Below are positions 1-7,030 of a stretch of DNA of 14,392 nucleotides, piece by piece. Source of the DNA: an uncultured Frankiales bacterium (GTDB lineage: Bacteria; Actinomycetota; Actinomycetes; Mycobacteriales; SCTD01); assembly GCA_946479905.1 (NCBI GenBank), contig CAMLIA010000113.1:1-14392 (forward strand), read 5' to 3'. Made by a program: the position numbers and the translations under genes. The notes under the pieces are model-generated. The model did not search any database. It saw only the letters and a list, made by a program, of their open reading frames with translations, and was not told the DNA's origin. Within the stretch, counting starts at the first letter, position 1. Each line of letters opens with the position of its first letter.

Positions 1-33
1 CGGCCGTGTCAGCGGAGCCCGGATCTCGTTCAT
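1..33 (-). CDS. N-terminal fragment of a gene leaving the left edge
   Basis: An ATG at 31-33 on the minus strand opens a frame that stays open to the window edge and gives the 11 residues MNEIRAPLTRP. It is called a gene start because a near-consensus promoter lies directly upstream: its TATATT -10 box ends exactly six bases before the ATG, the same spacing seen at other likely leaderless starts in this window. An in-frame GTG sits just before the ATG (34-36). Eleven residues are too few to name a family. The gene diverges from the M24 metallopeptidase gene, so the two may share regulation. Confidence 0.5.
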   Translation of the reverse strand, partial: MNEIRAPLTRP

Positions 34-39
34 CACTCG

Positions 40-69
40 AATATATAACCGAACAGCATGCCGTGTAAA
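40..69 (-). promoter_or_regulatory. strong leftward sigma70-type promoter
   Basis: Read on the minus strand, a TTTACA -35 box (64-69) is followed after 18 bases by a TATATT -10 box (40-45). It is the best match to a housekeeping promoter in the window and lies in a conspicuously AT-rich patch. The expected transcription start falls at or next to the ATG at 33, which implies a leaderless mRNA. The -35 box overlaps the small dyad GTGT-AA-ACAC (63-72), which could be a repressor site; that last point is inference. Confidence 0.65.
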
Positions 70-132
70 CACCCAGATCAAAAGATTTCTGGTGCGTTCG
101 ATCATCTCCGACTGCGAGAACGAACCCCCTAC

Positions 133-138
133 TAGCCT
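133..138 (+). promoter_or_regulatory. -10 box for a leaderless M24 gene
   Basis: TAGCCT fits the actinobacterial -10 pattern TANNNT and ends exactly six bases before the ATG at 145. There is no Shine-Dalgarno sequence, so transcription probably starts on the A of the start codon. No convincing -35 box is seen 16-19 bases upstream, which is common for actinobacterial promoters. Confidence 0.5.
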
Positions 139-144
139 GGTCGC

Positions 145-831
145 ATGCATGCCGAGGACGTCCGCGCAGAGCACTTGCTGGATGCGCAGAGCAAGGCCGC
201 CCAGCTGTTCGCCGCCGTCGAGGAGCGCGCCGTCATCCAGCCAGGCCGGACCGAGCTCGAGGTGCAGCACGCCGTGCGCGACCTCGCGGCTGAGCTGCTG
301 GGCGTCCAGAAGCACTGGCACAAGCGGATCGTGCGGGCCGGCGCGAACACCCTGGAGCCGTACCAGGAGAACCCGCCCGACCGCGTGATCGCGGACGACG
401 ACATCGTGTTCCTCGACTTCGGTCCCGTCTTCGAGGAGTGGGAGGCCGACTTCGGCAGGACCTACGTGCTCGGCGACGACCCGGTGAAGCACCAGCTCGT
501 CGCGGACCTACCGGTCGTGTTCGCAGCCGGCAAGAAGCACTTCCAGGCCCACCCCGACATCACCGGGGAGCAGCTCTACGCCGAGGTGGTCAGGCTGTCG
601 CAGGAGCGGGGCTGGGCGTTCGGCAACTACCACTGCGGGCACCTCGTCGGTGAGTTCCCGCACGTGACGCTGGACGAGTCCCGGACCCACAACATGCTCA
701 CGACCGGCAGCAGCAAGCCGATGCGGCGCCCCGACAAGGAGGGCAAGACCGCGCACTGGATCCTCGAGGTGCACCTCGTCGACCGGGAGCGGCAGATCGG
801 CGGCTTCTACGAGGAGCTGCTCACGCTGTAG
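145..831 (+). CDS. M24-family metallopeptidase-fold protein (creatinase / aminopeptidase P-like)
   Basis: The 228-residue protein has the pita-bread catalytic fold of the M24 family (methionine aminopeptidase, aminopeptidase P, creatinase) and lacks the N-terminal domain of full-length prolidases. The five expected metal ligands can be placed: D91 in LDFGP, D102 in ADFGRTY, H166 in CGHLVGEFPH, E209 in ILEVH and E223 or E224 near the C-terminus. H173 fits the second active-site histidine. Members with these ligands usually hydrolyse X-Pro or N-terminal bonds using two divalent metals, but some relatives have other chemistry, so the substrate is not assigned. There is no signal peptide, so it should be cytosolic. 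The ATG at 145 is chosen because a -10 box lies six bases upstream. Its last 11 bases overlap the convergent VOC gene. Confidence 0.85.
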   Translation: MHAEDVRAEHLLDAQSKAAQLFAAVEERAVIQPGRTELEVQHAVRDLAAELLGVQKHWHKRIVRAGANTLEPYQENPPDRVIADDDIVFLDFGPVFEEWEADFGRTYVLGDDPVKHQLVADLPVVFAAGKKHFQAHPDITGEQLYAEVVRLSQERGWAFGNYHCGHLVGEFPHVTLDESRTHNMLTTGSSKPMRRPDKEGKTAHWILEVHLVDRERQIGGFYEELLTL

Positions 832-1234
832 CGCCGCTGATGTTGGTCAGCCACTGCACGCCGAACCTGTCCACGAGCATGCCGAACGTGTCACCCCACG
901 GCGCCTTCTCCAGCGGCGTGGTGATGGTGCCGCCGTCGGCCAGCGCGTGGAACCAGCCGGACAGCTCGGCCTCGTCGTCGCCGCTGAGCGAGATCGACAT
1001 GAAGGAGGCGTTCGGCCGCTCGATGTGCGACGGGGCGTCCGAGGCCATCAGGGTGAGCACCGGCGTGTCGATCTGGCCGTGCATGACGAGGTCCTTCTCG
1101 TCGTCGGAGACCTCCATGCCGCCGTCGGCGAAGCTCATGATGTTGAGGTCGCCGCCGAAGACGGCGTGCCAGAAGGTGAGGGCCTCCCGGGCCTGGCCTC
1201 GGAAGCTCACGTAGGGGTTCAGCTTCGACGTCAT
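821..1234 (-). CDS. VOC superfamily protein, PhnB / glyoxalase-like
   Basis: The 137-residue protein matches the small PhnB-like branch of the vicinal-oxygen-chelate fold. It opens with LNPYVSFRGQAREALTFWHA, the usual start of the first beta-alpha-beta-beta-beta module, followed by FGGDLNIMSF, a middle segment with MHGQI, and a C-terminal WGDTFGMLVDRFGVQW module typical of the group. These proteins are cytosolic dimers. Some bind metals and act on small organic substrates, but many PhnB-like members have no known reaction, and none is claimed here. The start at 1234 has neither a clear ribosome binding site nor a TANNNT box. The gene is divergent from the phosphotransferase gene across an intergenic region with paired inverted repeats, and its 3' end overlaps the M24 gene by 11 bases. 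Confidence 0.85.
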   Translation of the reverse strand: MTSKLNPYVSFRGQAREALTFWHAVFGGDLNIMSFADGGMEVSDDEKDLVMHGQIDTPVLTLMASDAPSHIERPNASFMSISLSGDDEAELSGWFHALADGGTITTPLEKAPWGDTFGMLVDRFGVQWLTNISGATA

Positions 1235-1246
1235 GAGGCGACGCTC

Positions 1247-1289
1247 TCACGCGAGCCGAGTGACCTCAACGTCGCTCGCGTGAACTCGG
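1247..1289. repeat. two interleaved inverted repeats in a divergent intergenic region
   Basis: TCACGCGAG (1247-1255) is the exact reverse complement of CTCGCGTGA (1275-1283), and the adjoining CCGAGT (1256-1261) is the exact reverse complement of ACTCGG (1284-1289). The arms run A-B-A'-B', so they are not nested. The element fills about half of the 91-base gap between the VOC gene and the phosphotransferase gene. It could be a paired operator serving both divergent genes or, in RNA, a compact pseudoknot. No recognisable -10 box was found beside it. Confidence 0.55.
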
Positions 1290-1325
1290 TTGCACGGCGT
1301 CCCTTCCGCGTCGAGCCTGTGGCTC

Positions 1326-2255
1326 ATGCGTCCGGCCTGGGAGTCCCTGCCCCTTCCCGTGCAGGACGCCCTGGAGAGCATCCTCGGCTTCTCCGTCGTC
1401 CGCGCCGAGTCGCAGCGGGGCGGCTTCTCGCCGGGCGTCGCGGCCCGGGTCTTCGGGCCGGCTGGGCAGCGGGCCTTCGTCAAGGCGGTCTCGGCGGCGG
1501 TCAACGAGCACTCCTGCCGGCTGCACCGTGACGAGGCCCGGTTCGCCGCGCTGCTCCCGGCCGGGCACCCGTCGCCGCGGCTGCTCGGGTGCTACGACGA
1601 GCACCCGTGGGTGGCGCTGGCGTTCGAGCAGGTCGACGGGCACGAGCCCGGCCGGCCCTGGACGGCGGCGGACCTCTCGGCCGCGATCAGCGCCCTCGAC
1701 GTACAAGCCCTGGTGCCAGCTCCCCCGGGGCTGCCGACAGTCGTCGCGACGCACGGCGAGGAGCTCCGGGGCTGGCGCGACCTGGCGGCGGCGGGCACGG
1801 CGCTCACCCCCTGGGAGAGCCGCCACCTGGACGCCCTCGTCGAGCTCGAGCCGGCCTGGGAGGCAGCCGCCACAGGAGACCGGTGGCTGCACCTGGACAG
1901 CCGAGGGGACAACCTGCTGGTACGACGGGACGGCTCGGCGGTCCTGGTGGACTGGCCGTTCTCCAGCGCCGGGGACCCGATGATGGACGCGCTGGCGTTC
2001 GTGCCGGCGGCCGTGCGTGACGGCGCCGTGGGCGGCGAGCCCGGTGCGGCCTGCGAGCACCTGTTCCAACGCTTCGCGGCGGCCCGGGTGGCGGACGCTG
2101 ACGCCGTGACCGCCCTGCTGGTCGCGTTCGCGGGCCTCATGCAGCACCGGCACCGGCAGCCGCCGCCGCCCGGGCTGCCGACGGTGCGCGAGTTCCAGCG
2201 CTCGCAGGGCGAGGTGGCGCTGGCCTGGCTGCGGCACCGGACCGGCTGGCGCTGA
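1326..2255 (+). CDS. APH-fold phosphotransferase (aminoglycoside phosphotransferase family)
   Basis: The 309-residue protein has the kinase-like aminoglycoside/choline phosphotransferase fold. The nucleotide-binding N-lobe includes [12 protein letters not shown] (31-42) and a probable beta-3 lysine K53 in AFVKAV. The catalytic loop is HLDSRGDN (189-196), with D191 as the likely base and N196 as a metal ligand, and the metal-binding aspartate is D209 in VLVDWPFS. All key kinase residues are present. The family phosphorylates antibiotics, sugars, choline and other small molecules; nothing here identifies the substrate, and resistance should not be assumed. The start is uncertain: the ATG at 1326 removes an unconserved 12-residue extension from the alternative TTG at 1290, but neither has a good ribosome binding site. 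The stop lies just before the rpsT promoter. Confidence 0.8.
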   Translation: MRPAWESLPLPVQDALESILGFSVVRAESQRGGFSPGVAARVFGPAGQRAFVKAVSAAVNEHSCRLHRDEARFAALLPAGHPSPRLLGCYDEHPWVALAFEQVDGHEPGRPWTAADLSAAISALDVQALVPAPPGLPTVVATHGEELRGWRDLAAAGTALTPWESRHLDALVELEPAWEAAATGDRWLHLDSRGDNLLVRRDGSAVLVDWPFSSAGDPMMDALAFVPAAVRDGAVGGEPGAACEHLFQRFAAARVADADAVTALLVAFAGLMQHRHRQPPPPGLPTVREFQRSQGEVALAWLRHRTGWR

Positions 2256-2262
2256 CCTCTGC

Positions 2263-2268
2263 TAACCT
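2263..2268 (+). promoter_or_regulatory. probable rpsT -10 box
   Basis: TAACCT fits TANNNT and lies eight bases after the phosphotransferase stop codon. Transcription would begin near 2275, giving a leader of about 55 bases that starts with the hairpin at 2278. A -35 box is not obvious. It is supported mainly by its position, since rpsT is normally transcribed from its own promoter. Confidence 0.45.
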
Positions 2269-2277
2269 GGATCGACC

Positions 2278-2300
2278 GCGTGCGGGCTGCTCCCGCGTGC
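2278..2300 (+). promoter_or_regulatory. stem-loop in the rpsT 5' leader
   Basis: The left arm GCGTGCGGG (2278-2286) pairs with CCCGCGTGC (2292-2300) around the loop CTGCT, giving nine pairs of which two are G-U. It would lie at the very 5' end of the rpsT message. S20 is known to repress its own synthesis in Escherichia coli, so a structured leader could serve autogenous control or mRNA stability here; both are inference. Confidence 0.45.
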
Positions 2301-2329
2301 CCACGAAGACATCAGAGGAACCGCTAGCA

Positions 2330-2599
2330 GTGGCGAACATCAAGAGCCAGATCAAGCGCAACAAGACCAACGAGAAGGCGCGCCTGCGCAACAAGTCGGT
2401 CAAGAGCTCGCTGAAGACGGCCGTGCGCAAGTTCCGCGAGGCCGCCGACTCCGGTGACGCAGCCGCCGCCAGCACGCTGCTGCGCGACGCCAGCCGCGCG
2501 CTCGACAAGGCCGTCAGCAAGGGCGTCATCCACGCCAACCAGGCCGCCAACCGCAAGTCGGGGATGGCCAACCACCTCGCGAAGGCCGCCAGCAAGTAG
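2330..2599 (+). CDS. rpsT: 30S ribosomal protein S20
   Basis: This encodes an 89-residue, very basic, all-helical protein that binds 16S rRNA early in 30S assembly. It begins [20 protein letters not shown] and ends NHLAKAASK, as bacterial S20 does, and its length matches the family (86-90). The start is the GTG at 2330: the homologous sequence begins there, and AGAGGAA (2314-2320) sits nine bases upstream as the ribosome binding site, so an upstream in-frame GTG at 2297 is not used. A non-AUG start recalls the UUG start of E. coli rpsT, where a weak start takes part in autoregulation. The gene is monocistronic, with its own -10 box and a terminator hairpin, and converges on the comEA-comEC-holA unit. 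Confidence 0.97.
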   Translation: MANIKSQIKRNKTNEKARLRNKSVKSSLKTAVRKFREAADSGDAAAASTLLRDASRALDKAVSKGVIHANQAANRKSGMANHLAKAASK

Positions 2600-2615
2600 C
2601 CGCACGACGCCCAGG

Positions 2616-2646
2616 AGGCGCCGCTCCCGTCAGGGGGTCGGCGCCT
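2616..2646 (+). terminator. terminator hairpin between rpsT and the convergent operon
   Basis: AGGCGCCG (2616-2623) pairs perfectly with CGGCGCCT (2639-2646), and the stem continues through CTCCC and GGGGG with one unpaired base, giving about 13 pairs closed by a GTCA loop. It begins 17 bases after the rpsT stop and is followed by only a weak pyrimidine run (TTCTC), as is common for terminators in high-GC actinobacteria. The loop contains the stop codon of the convergent small gene, so the hairpin may act in both directions. Confidence 0.65.
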
Positions 2647-2860
2647 TCTCGCTGTTCAGCAGCCCGGAGACGAGGTCGTGCGCCTTGACCACGACAGCGA
2701 CGGCGAGCGGCAGCACGAGAATGCTCCACGCGCTGGCGAGGTCGGCCAGCGCGAGCAGCACGCCGACGACCGCCATCCCCTCGCCGAGCACGGCACGCTG
2801 CCAGGCGTTCGGGTGCACGTGCCGCAGCCGCAGCAGGCGCGGGTACAGCGGGTCGCTCAC
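2630..2860 (-). CDS. small two-helix membrane protein of unknown function
   Basis: The 76-residue product has a polar, basic N-terminus (1-25, with LRLRHVHPNAW), then two hydrophobic stretches, about 28-45 and 46-62, separated only by AWS, and a short polar tail SEKAPTP. It is probably an integral membrane hairpin with both ends in the cytoplasm, following the positive-inside rule. I do not recognise the family. The GTG start at 2860 overlaps the holA stop in a GTGA arrangement, so translation is probably coupled to holA and the gene is the last member of the comEA operon. Its stop lies in the loop of the rpsT terminator hairpin. Coupling to holA argues that it is a real gene but does not indicate its role. 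Confidence 0.7.
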   Translation of the reverse strand: MSDPLYPRLLRLRHVHPNAWQRAVLGEGMAVVGVLLALADLASAWSILVLPLAVAVVVKAHDLVSGLLNSEKAPTP

Positions 2861-3828
2861 CGGCCACCGCCGCGGGCCGAGACGACCGCCAGCAACGCCC
2901 GCTCGACGGCGTACCCGGGGTCGCTGGCCGCGCCCTTCACCTGCCCGTCAGCGGTGGCGACGGCCTGGAGGGCGGCCGACAACCCCTCCGGACGCCAGGC
3001 CCGGGCCTGGCGCTGGGTCTTCTCGACCTTCCACGGCGGCATGCCGAGCTGCCCGGCCAGCACGTGCGCGGGCTGACGCCCCGCCGAGGCCACCTGAGCG
3101 ACGGCCCGCAGGGTGCTGGCGAGGGCGCTCGTCACGAGGACGGGCGCGAGCCCGGTCACCTGACCCCAACGGGCGAGCTCGAGGGCACCGGCGAGGTCGC
3201 CGTCGACGGCACGGTCGGCGATGCTGAAGCCCGAGGACTCGGCCCGGCCGCGGTGGTAGACCCCGACCGCCTCCTCGGTGATCGGGCCCTCGGTGTCGGA
3301 CAGCAGCTGCGAGGCCGCGGCGGCGAGCTCGCGCAGGTCGGTGCCGACCGCGTCGAGCAGGGCCGTCACGGCGTCGTCGCTGACCTGGCGCTTGTCGGCG
3401 CGCAGCTCGTTGCGGACGAAGTCCCGGCGCTCGCTGGCCTTGGTGACCTTCGGGCAGTCGACCTTCCGGGCCCCCGCGCCGACGAGGGACGTGAGGGTGG
3501 CCTTGCCCTTGGCCCCGCCGGCGTGGTGGACGACGAGCAGGATCTCCGGCACCGGGTCACCGGCGTAGGACACGACCTCGGCCGCCACCTCCTTGACGAG
3601 GTCCTGGGCGCCGCGCAGCACGATGACCCGCTCGTCGCCGAACAGCGACGGGCTGAGCGCCTCGGCGAGGTCCCCGGGCTGCAGGGCGGCGCAGTCGAGG
3701 TCGGTGACCTCGACGTCGGCAGTGCGGGCGCGGGCCGCGCGCAGCACCTGGGAGATGGCCCGGGAGACGAGGAACTCCTCGTCGCCGACGACGACGGTCA
3801 GCGGGACGAGCAGGTCGGCGGCGGGCAC
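2857..3828 (-). CDS. holA: DNA polymerase III subunit delta (clamp loader), probable internal start
   Basis: The last 323 residues of the frame form a full-length delta subunit, which opens the beta sliding clamp and is part of the cytoplasmic clamp loader. Recognisable segments are PLTVVVGDEEFLVSRAI at the N-terminus, SPSLFGDERVIVLRGAQDL, HHAGGAKGKATL, the DLRELAAAASQL segment, ESSGFSIADRAVDGD, and the C-terminal collar portion with GMPPWKVEKTQRQARAW. As usual for delta, there is no functional Walker P-loop. The most likely independent start is the GTG at 3828 (VPAADLLVP), because homologues begin about there and 323 residues is a normal family length. The ribosome binding site is weak (GGGACGA, somewhat far upstream). 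The stop overlaps the next GTG. Since holA is essential in bacteria studied, some route to a delta subunit must exist. Confidence 0.85.
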   Translation of the reverse strand: MPAADLLVPLTVVVGDEEFLVSRAISQVLRAARARTADVEVTDLDCAALQPGDLAEALSPSLFGDERVIVLRGAQDLVKEVAAEVVSYAGDPVPEILLVVHHAGGAKGKATLTSLVGAGARKVDCPKVTKASERRDFVRNELRADKRQVSDDAVTALLDAVGTDLRELAAAASQLLSDTEGPITEEAVGVYHRGRAESSGFSIADRAVDGDLAGALELARWGQVTGLAPVLVTSALASTLRAVAQVASAGRQPAHVLAGQLGMPPWKVEKTQRQARAWRPEGLSAALQAVATADGQVKGAASDPGYAVERALLAVVSARGGGR

Positions 3829-6273
3829 CCGTCCATCGTCCCACGGCGGCCCGCGGACCCGCGGGACGACGTGCGCGCTGGGGAGGACCGGCACGTCGCA
3901 CATCGTCATGGCCGTTGCGGGGACACCGAGGGCCCAAGCCGTCTGGCGCACGTCCCCGCCGACCGCGTCCGGACGGTCGGGTGGGGGGACGCCGTCGCCG
4001 CCCCGCCCGACCGAGCCGAGCCGTCCCCTCCGGAGCGTCACCGCCACGTCGCCGTCCCGGTCGCTGCGGTAGACGCGGGCACCGTCCTCCTCGAGGCGCC
4101 GGAGCGTCTGCGGCGCGGGGTGGCCGTACGGGTTGCCGGCACCGACGGGGGTCAGCGCGATGCGGGCGCCCACCGCGTCGAGGAAGTCGAGGTCCTGCTT
4201 GCGCGACCCGTGGTGCGGCACCTTGAGGACGTCGGCGGTGAGGTCGACGTGGCGGCCCAGCAGCTCGCGCTGCGCGTCGCCCTCGAGGTCGCCGGCGAAC
4301 AGCACCGACACCCCGTGCGTCACCAGGCGCAGCACGATCGAGCTGTTGTTGGGATCGCTGTCGGTGCCGTGCCTGGCGGTGGCGTCCAGCACCGTCCAGG
4401 TGACCCCGTCCATCGTGCGCGTCTCGCCGATCCCGGCACGCACGACGTGGATGTCGCCCAGCCAACCGAGCAGCCGGGTGCGCTCCACGGCGGGTTCGTC
4501 GAGCGGCCCGATCTCGACCTCGCCGACGCGCCGGCCGCGCAGCAGCCCAGGGACGCCCTCGACGTGGTCGGCGTGCAGGTGCGTGAGCACGAGCAAGGGC
4601 ACGCGGGTGACCCCGAGCCGGCGCAGGCAGCGGTCGATCGGCTCCGGGTCGGGGCCGTTGTCGATGACGAGGGCCGTCGACCGTGCCAGCGGCACGACGA
4701 ACCCGTCGCCCTGGCCGACGTCGCAGCTGGCCAGGACCCACCCGGGCGGCGGCCACGGCGGCCGTACGACGACCACGACCAGCAGGGCGAGGAGCGCCCC
4801 AGCGCAGCACGAGGCGGCGGTACGGCGGAGCAGCCGCGAGCGGAGCACCAGGCCGAGCGCGGCGAGCAGCGCCAGGGCCAGCAGGGCTCCGGTCCAGCCG
4901 GTGGTCAGGCCGAGACCGGAACCGGGAGCACGCGCTCCCACCCTGGCCACCAGCACCAGCCACGCCGCGGGGAGGTAGGCGAGCCACGCGAGCGCCTGCG
5001 CCGCCGGCAGCCAGACCGGCGCGACCACCGCGGCCAGCACCCCGATCAGCGTCGCCGGGCCGACCGCGGGGACGGCGAGCAGGTTCGCCGGCACCGCGAG
5101 CAGGCCGAGCTGGCCGGAGAGCGCGACCACCACCGGCGTGCAGGCGACCTGCGCGGCGGCGGGGACCGCCACCGCCTCGGCCAGCCGCTCCGGCAGCCGG
5201 CGGGCGAGCCGCGCGCGCCACACCGGCGCCAGGAGGAGCAGCCCGGCGGTCGCCAGCGTGGACAGCGCGAAACCGGCCTGCGGGGCCAGCTCCGGCGAGA
5301 AGAGCACGAGCACGAGGACCGCGGCGGACAGCGCCGGCAGGGCCTGCCGCCGGGACCCGGTGGCCAGCGCCACCAGGGCGATCACGCCCATCACCGCCGC
5401 GCGCAGCACCGACGGCGACGGGCGCGCGAGCACGACGAAGCCGGCGAGCACGGCCAGCGCGACCGGCGGCCGCCACCGCAGCCCGATCCGCAGCCACCCG
5501 CACACCGCGAGGGCGGCGGCGAGGACGACGGCGACGTTGGTGCCGGAGACGGCGACCATGTGGGTCAGGCCGGTGCGGCGGAAGTCGTCGCGCAGGCCGG
5601 TGTCGAGCTGCGAGGTGTCGCCCTCGACCAGCCCGGGCAGCAGACCGCGCTCGGCGTCAGGGAGCACGGCGGCCGCGTCGCGCATGCCCTGCCGCAGCCG
5701 GCCCGCACCCGCCTCCACCCACGAGGGCCCACCGAGCAGCGTCGGCGGTCCTCGGACGGAGAGCACCGCGGCGACGGCGTCGTCGCGCGCCGCCGCCTGC
5801 AGCCGTCCCTCGACCCGCATCTGCTGCGACGGGAGCAGCCGCAACCAGGAGGAGTCGGCCAGCACCAGGACCGGCTGGCGCACCCGCACCTCGGTCCCGC
5901 CCCTCTCCAGCAGACGGACGCGCAGCGTCGCGACGACGCGCTCCCGGAAGGCCAGCACGTCCCCCTTGGGCGGCACCACCCGCGGGTCGTCCACCAGCGT
6001 GCCCGTGACCGTGACGGCCGCGGCGCCCGCGGCCGCCTCCGCGAGCGGCCCGGTGGTGCGCGCGTGGACCCGAGCCCCGACCGAGACCCCCGACGCGGCC
6101 GCGCACAGCAGCGCCGCGGCGAGCGCGTACCGCTCGAGGCGCGCGGCGCACACCGCAGCCAGGAGGAGCACCGCGGCACCCGCGAGCAGCCATCCGACCG
6201 GCAGCAGCCGCCCCTGCCAGGCCACCAGCCAGGCGGCCGCGGCCGGACCGGCGAGCCGGAGGTCGAGGCTCAC
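2857..6273 (-). CDS. comEC: ComEC/Rec2 competence protein in one unbroken frame with HolA
   Basis: This 1138-codon frame encodes a complete ComEC followed without a stop codon by a complete HolA. ComEC is the inner-membrane channel that passes single-stranded DNA into the cytoplasm during natural transformation. The frame shows N-terminal membrane segments and an OB-like region (about 1-190), then the Competence domain with its hallmark GLTHMVAVSGTNV (235-247) and many helices up to about 505. A metallo-beta-lactamase domain follows from about 512, with HLHADH (565-570), NNSS and VPHHGS intact. ComEC homology fades after about residue 755. A Pro/Gly-rich linker of about 60 residues leads to HolA at residue 816. 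The GTG start overlaps the comEA stop (GTGA). Whether a 1138-residue fusion is made, or HolA starts internally, cannot be decided here. Gene presence does not prove that the organism is transformable. Confidence 0.85.
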   Translation of the reverse strand: MSLDLRLAGPAAAAWLVAWQGRLLPVGWLLAGAAVLLLAAVCAARLERYALAAALLCAAASGVSVGARVHARTTGPLAEAAAGAAAVTVTGTLVDDPRVVPPKGDVLAFRERVVATLRVRLLERGGTEVRVRQPVLVLADSSWLRLLPSQQMRVEGRLQAAARDDAVAAVLSVRGPPTLLGGPSWVEAGAGRLRQGMRDAAAVLPDAERGLLPGLVEGDTSQLDTGLRDDFRRTGLTHMVAVSGTNVAVVLAAALAVCGWLRIGLRWRPPVALAVLAGFVVLARPSPSVLRAAVMGVIALVALATGSRRQALPALSAAVLVLVLFSPELAPQAGFALSTLATAGLLLLAPVWRARLARRLPERLAEAVAVPAAAQVACTPVVVALSGQLGLLAVPANLLAVPAVGPATLIGVLAAVVAPVWLPAAQALAWLAYLPAAWLVLVARVGARAPGSGLGLTTGWTGALLALALLAALGLVLRSRLLRRTAASCCAGALLALLVVVVVRPPWPPPGWVLASCDVGQGDGFVVPLARSTALVIDNGPDPEPIDRCLRRLGVTRVPLLVLTHLHADHVEGVPGLLRGRRVGEVEIGPLDEPAVERTRLLGWLGDIHVVRAGIGETRTMDGVTWTVLDATARHGTDSDPNNSSIVLRLVTHGVSVLFAGDLEGDAQRELLGRHVDLTADVLKVPHHGSRKQDLDFLDAVGARIALTPVGAGNPYGHPAPQTLRRLEEDGARVYRSDRDGDVAVTLRRGRLGSVGRGGDGVPPPDRPDAVGGDVRQTAWALGVPATAMTMCDVPVLPSAHVVPRVRGPPWDDGRVPAADLLVPLTVVVGDEEFLVSRAISQVLRAARARTADVEVTDLDCAALQPGDLAEALSPSLFGDERVIVLRGAQDLVKEVAAEVVSYAGDPVPEILLVVHHAGGAKGKATLTSLVGAGARKVDCPKVTKASERRDFVRNELRADKRQVSDDAVTALLDAVGTDLRELAAAASQLLSDTEGPITEEAVGVYHRGRAESSGFSIADRAVDGDLAGALELARWGQVTGLAPVLVTSALASTLRAVAQVASAGRQPAHVLAGQLGMPPWKVEKTQRQARAWRPEGLSAALQAVATADGQVKGAASDPGYAVERALLAVVSARGGGR

Positions 6274-6947
6274 ACCCGCACCTTGGCGCGCAGGGACTGG
6301 AACTTGGACTCGCCGATCCCGCTGACCTCGCGAAGCTGCTCCACGCTGCCGAAGCGGCCGTGCTCGGTCCGCCAGCTGACGATGCGGTCGGCGAGCACCG
6401 GCCCGATCCCGGGCAGCGCGTCGAGGTCCTGGGCGGACGCTGCGTTGAGGTCGAGCAGGTCCCCCGACGCGTGGCCGGCGGCGGGTGGCGCACCGACCAG
6501 CACCTGCTGGCCGTCCTGCACCTTGGCGGCGAGGTTCAGCGCGTCCGTAGCGGCGCCGGGCAGCGCGCCGCCGGCAGCACGGATCGCGTCGTCGACGCGC
6601 GACCCCGGCGGGAGCCGGACCAGGCCGGGGTGGCGCACCCGGCCGGCGACGTCGACCACGAGCTCAGGGCCGCCGGTCGTCGCCGACACCACCGGGGGCG
6701 GCGTCACGGGGTGCTCGGCAGGTCGCCCGCGCAGCAGCAGGAAGCCCGCGACCGCGGCGGCCAGCAGCGCCAGGCCGGCGAGGGCGAGCAGGCCGTGCCG
6801 GGCCGGGTCGACGCGCGCCTCGACGAGGGCCTCCCGCACCGTGACCGGCTCGCCGCCCTCCTGCCGCGGCACCCAGCCGTCGGGGTGCTGGGGCCGCGGT
6901 GGGAGCAGCGCGCGCAGCCGGTCGGCCGCACGGGGGGAGGCAGGCAC
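6270..6947 (-). CDS. comEA: ComEA-like DNA-binding protein (SLBB + helix-hairpin-helix)
   Basis: The 225-residue membrane-anchored protein has a cytoplasmic N-terminus (1-50), one transmembrane helix (about 52-72), a proline-rich spacer, an SLBB domain (about 86-151, with VVDVAGRVRHPGLVRLPPG) and a C-terminal tandem helix-hairpin-helix module (164-225) containing LPGIGP and VSGIGES. In competent bacteria ComEA binds double-stranded DNA outside the membrane and hands it to ComEC, encoded immediately downstream with a GTGA overlap. The architecture is typical of actinobacterial ComEA. The GTG at 6947 is chosen because a TANNNT box lies six bases upstream, which implies a leaderless message heading the comEA-comEC-holA-small ORF operon. 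No ComGA-type pilus genes are in the window, so the transformation function remains inferred from family knowledge. Confidence 0.92.
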   Translation of the reverse strand: MPASPRAADRLRALLPPRPQHPDGWVPRQEGGEPVTVREALVEARVDPARHGLLALAGLALLAAAVAGFLLLRGRPAEHPVTPPPVVSATTGGPELVVDVAGRVRHPGLVRLPPGSRVDDAIRAAGGALPGAATDALNLAAKVQDGQQVLVGAPPAAGHASGDLLDLNAASAQDLDALPGIGPVLADRIVSWRTEHGRFGSVEQLREVSGIGESKFQSLRAKVRV

Positions 6948-6953
6948 CCCGCG

Positions 6954-6959
6954 ACGCTA
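6954..6959 (-). promoter_or_regulatory. -10 box of the comEA operon, leaderless
   Basis: On the minus strand TAGCGT is followed by six bases and then the comEA GTG at 6947. The spacing equals that at the M24 gene and the leuS leader peptide. No Shine-Dalgarno sequence precedes comEA. A -35 box is not evident. Confidence 0.5.
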
Positions 6960-6996
6960 GGAAGCCACGGCGTTGCGGACCGGCCCCGGCCGCAGG

Positions 6997-7030
6997 CTGT
7001 GGAGCGGCCTCAGCCCTGTGGAGCGACCTC
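6997..7030. repeat. imperfect 15-base direct repeat at the 3' end of the CPBP gene
   Basis: CTGTGGAGCGGCCTC (6997-7011) and CTGTGGAGCGACCTC (7016-7030) differ at one position and are separated by four bases. The second copy encodes the last residues of the CPBP protein and the first lies across and beyond its stop codon. It looks like a small tandem duplication; no function is proposed. Confidence 0.6.

Noticed and set aside
1326..2255. Antibiotic-resistance gene call for the APH-fold protein
   Set aside because: The kinase motifs are clear, but the family has many non-resistance substrates and no mobile element or resistance context is present.
2856..6947. The com genes as evidence for active natural transformation
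   Set aside because: comEA and comEC are widely kept in actinobacteria without demonstrated competence, and no pilus or DprA genes are in the window.
3064..6960. A 1298-codon open frame on the plus strand opposite holA, comEC and comEA
   Set aside because: It lies antisense to three genes with clear domains. Its product is a low-complexity Arg/Gly/Gln/His/Asp-rich sequence with no fold or motif. Long antisense frames are an expected by-product of very high third-position GC.
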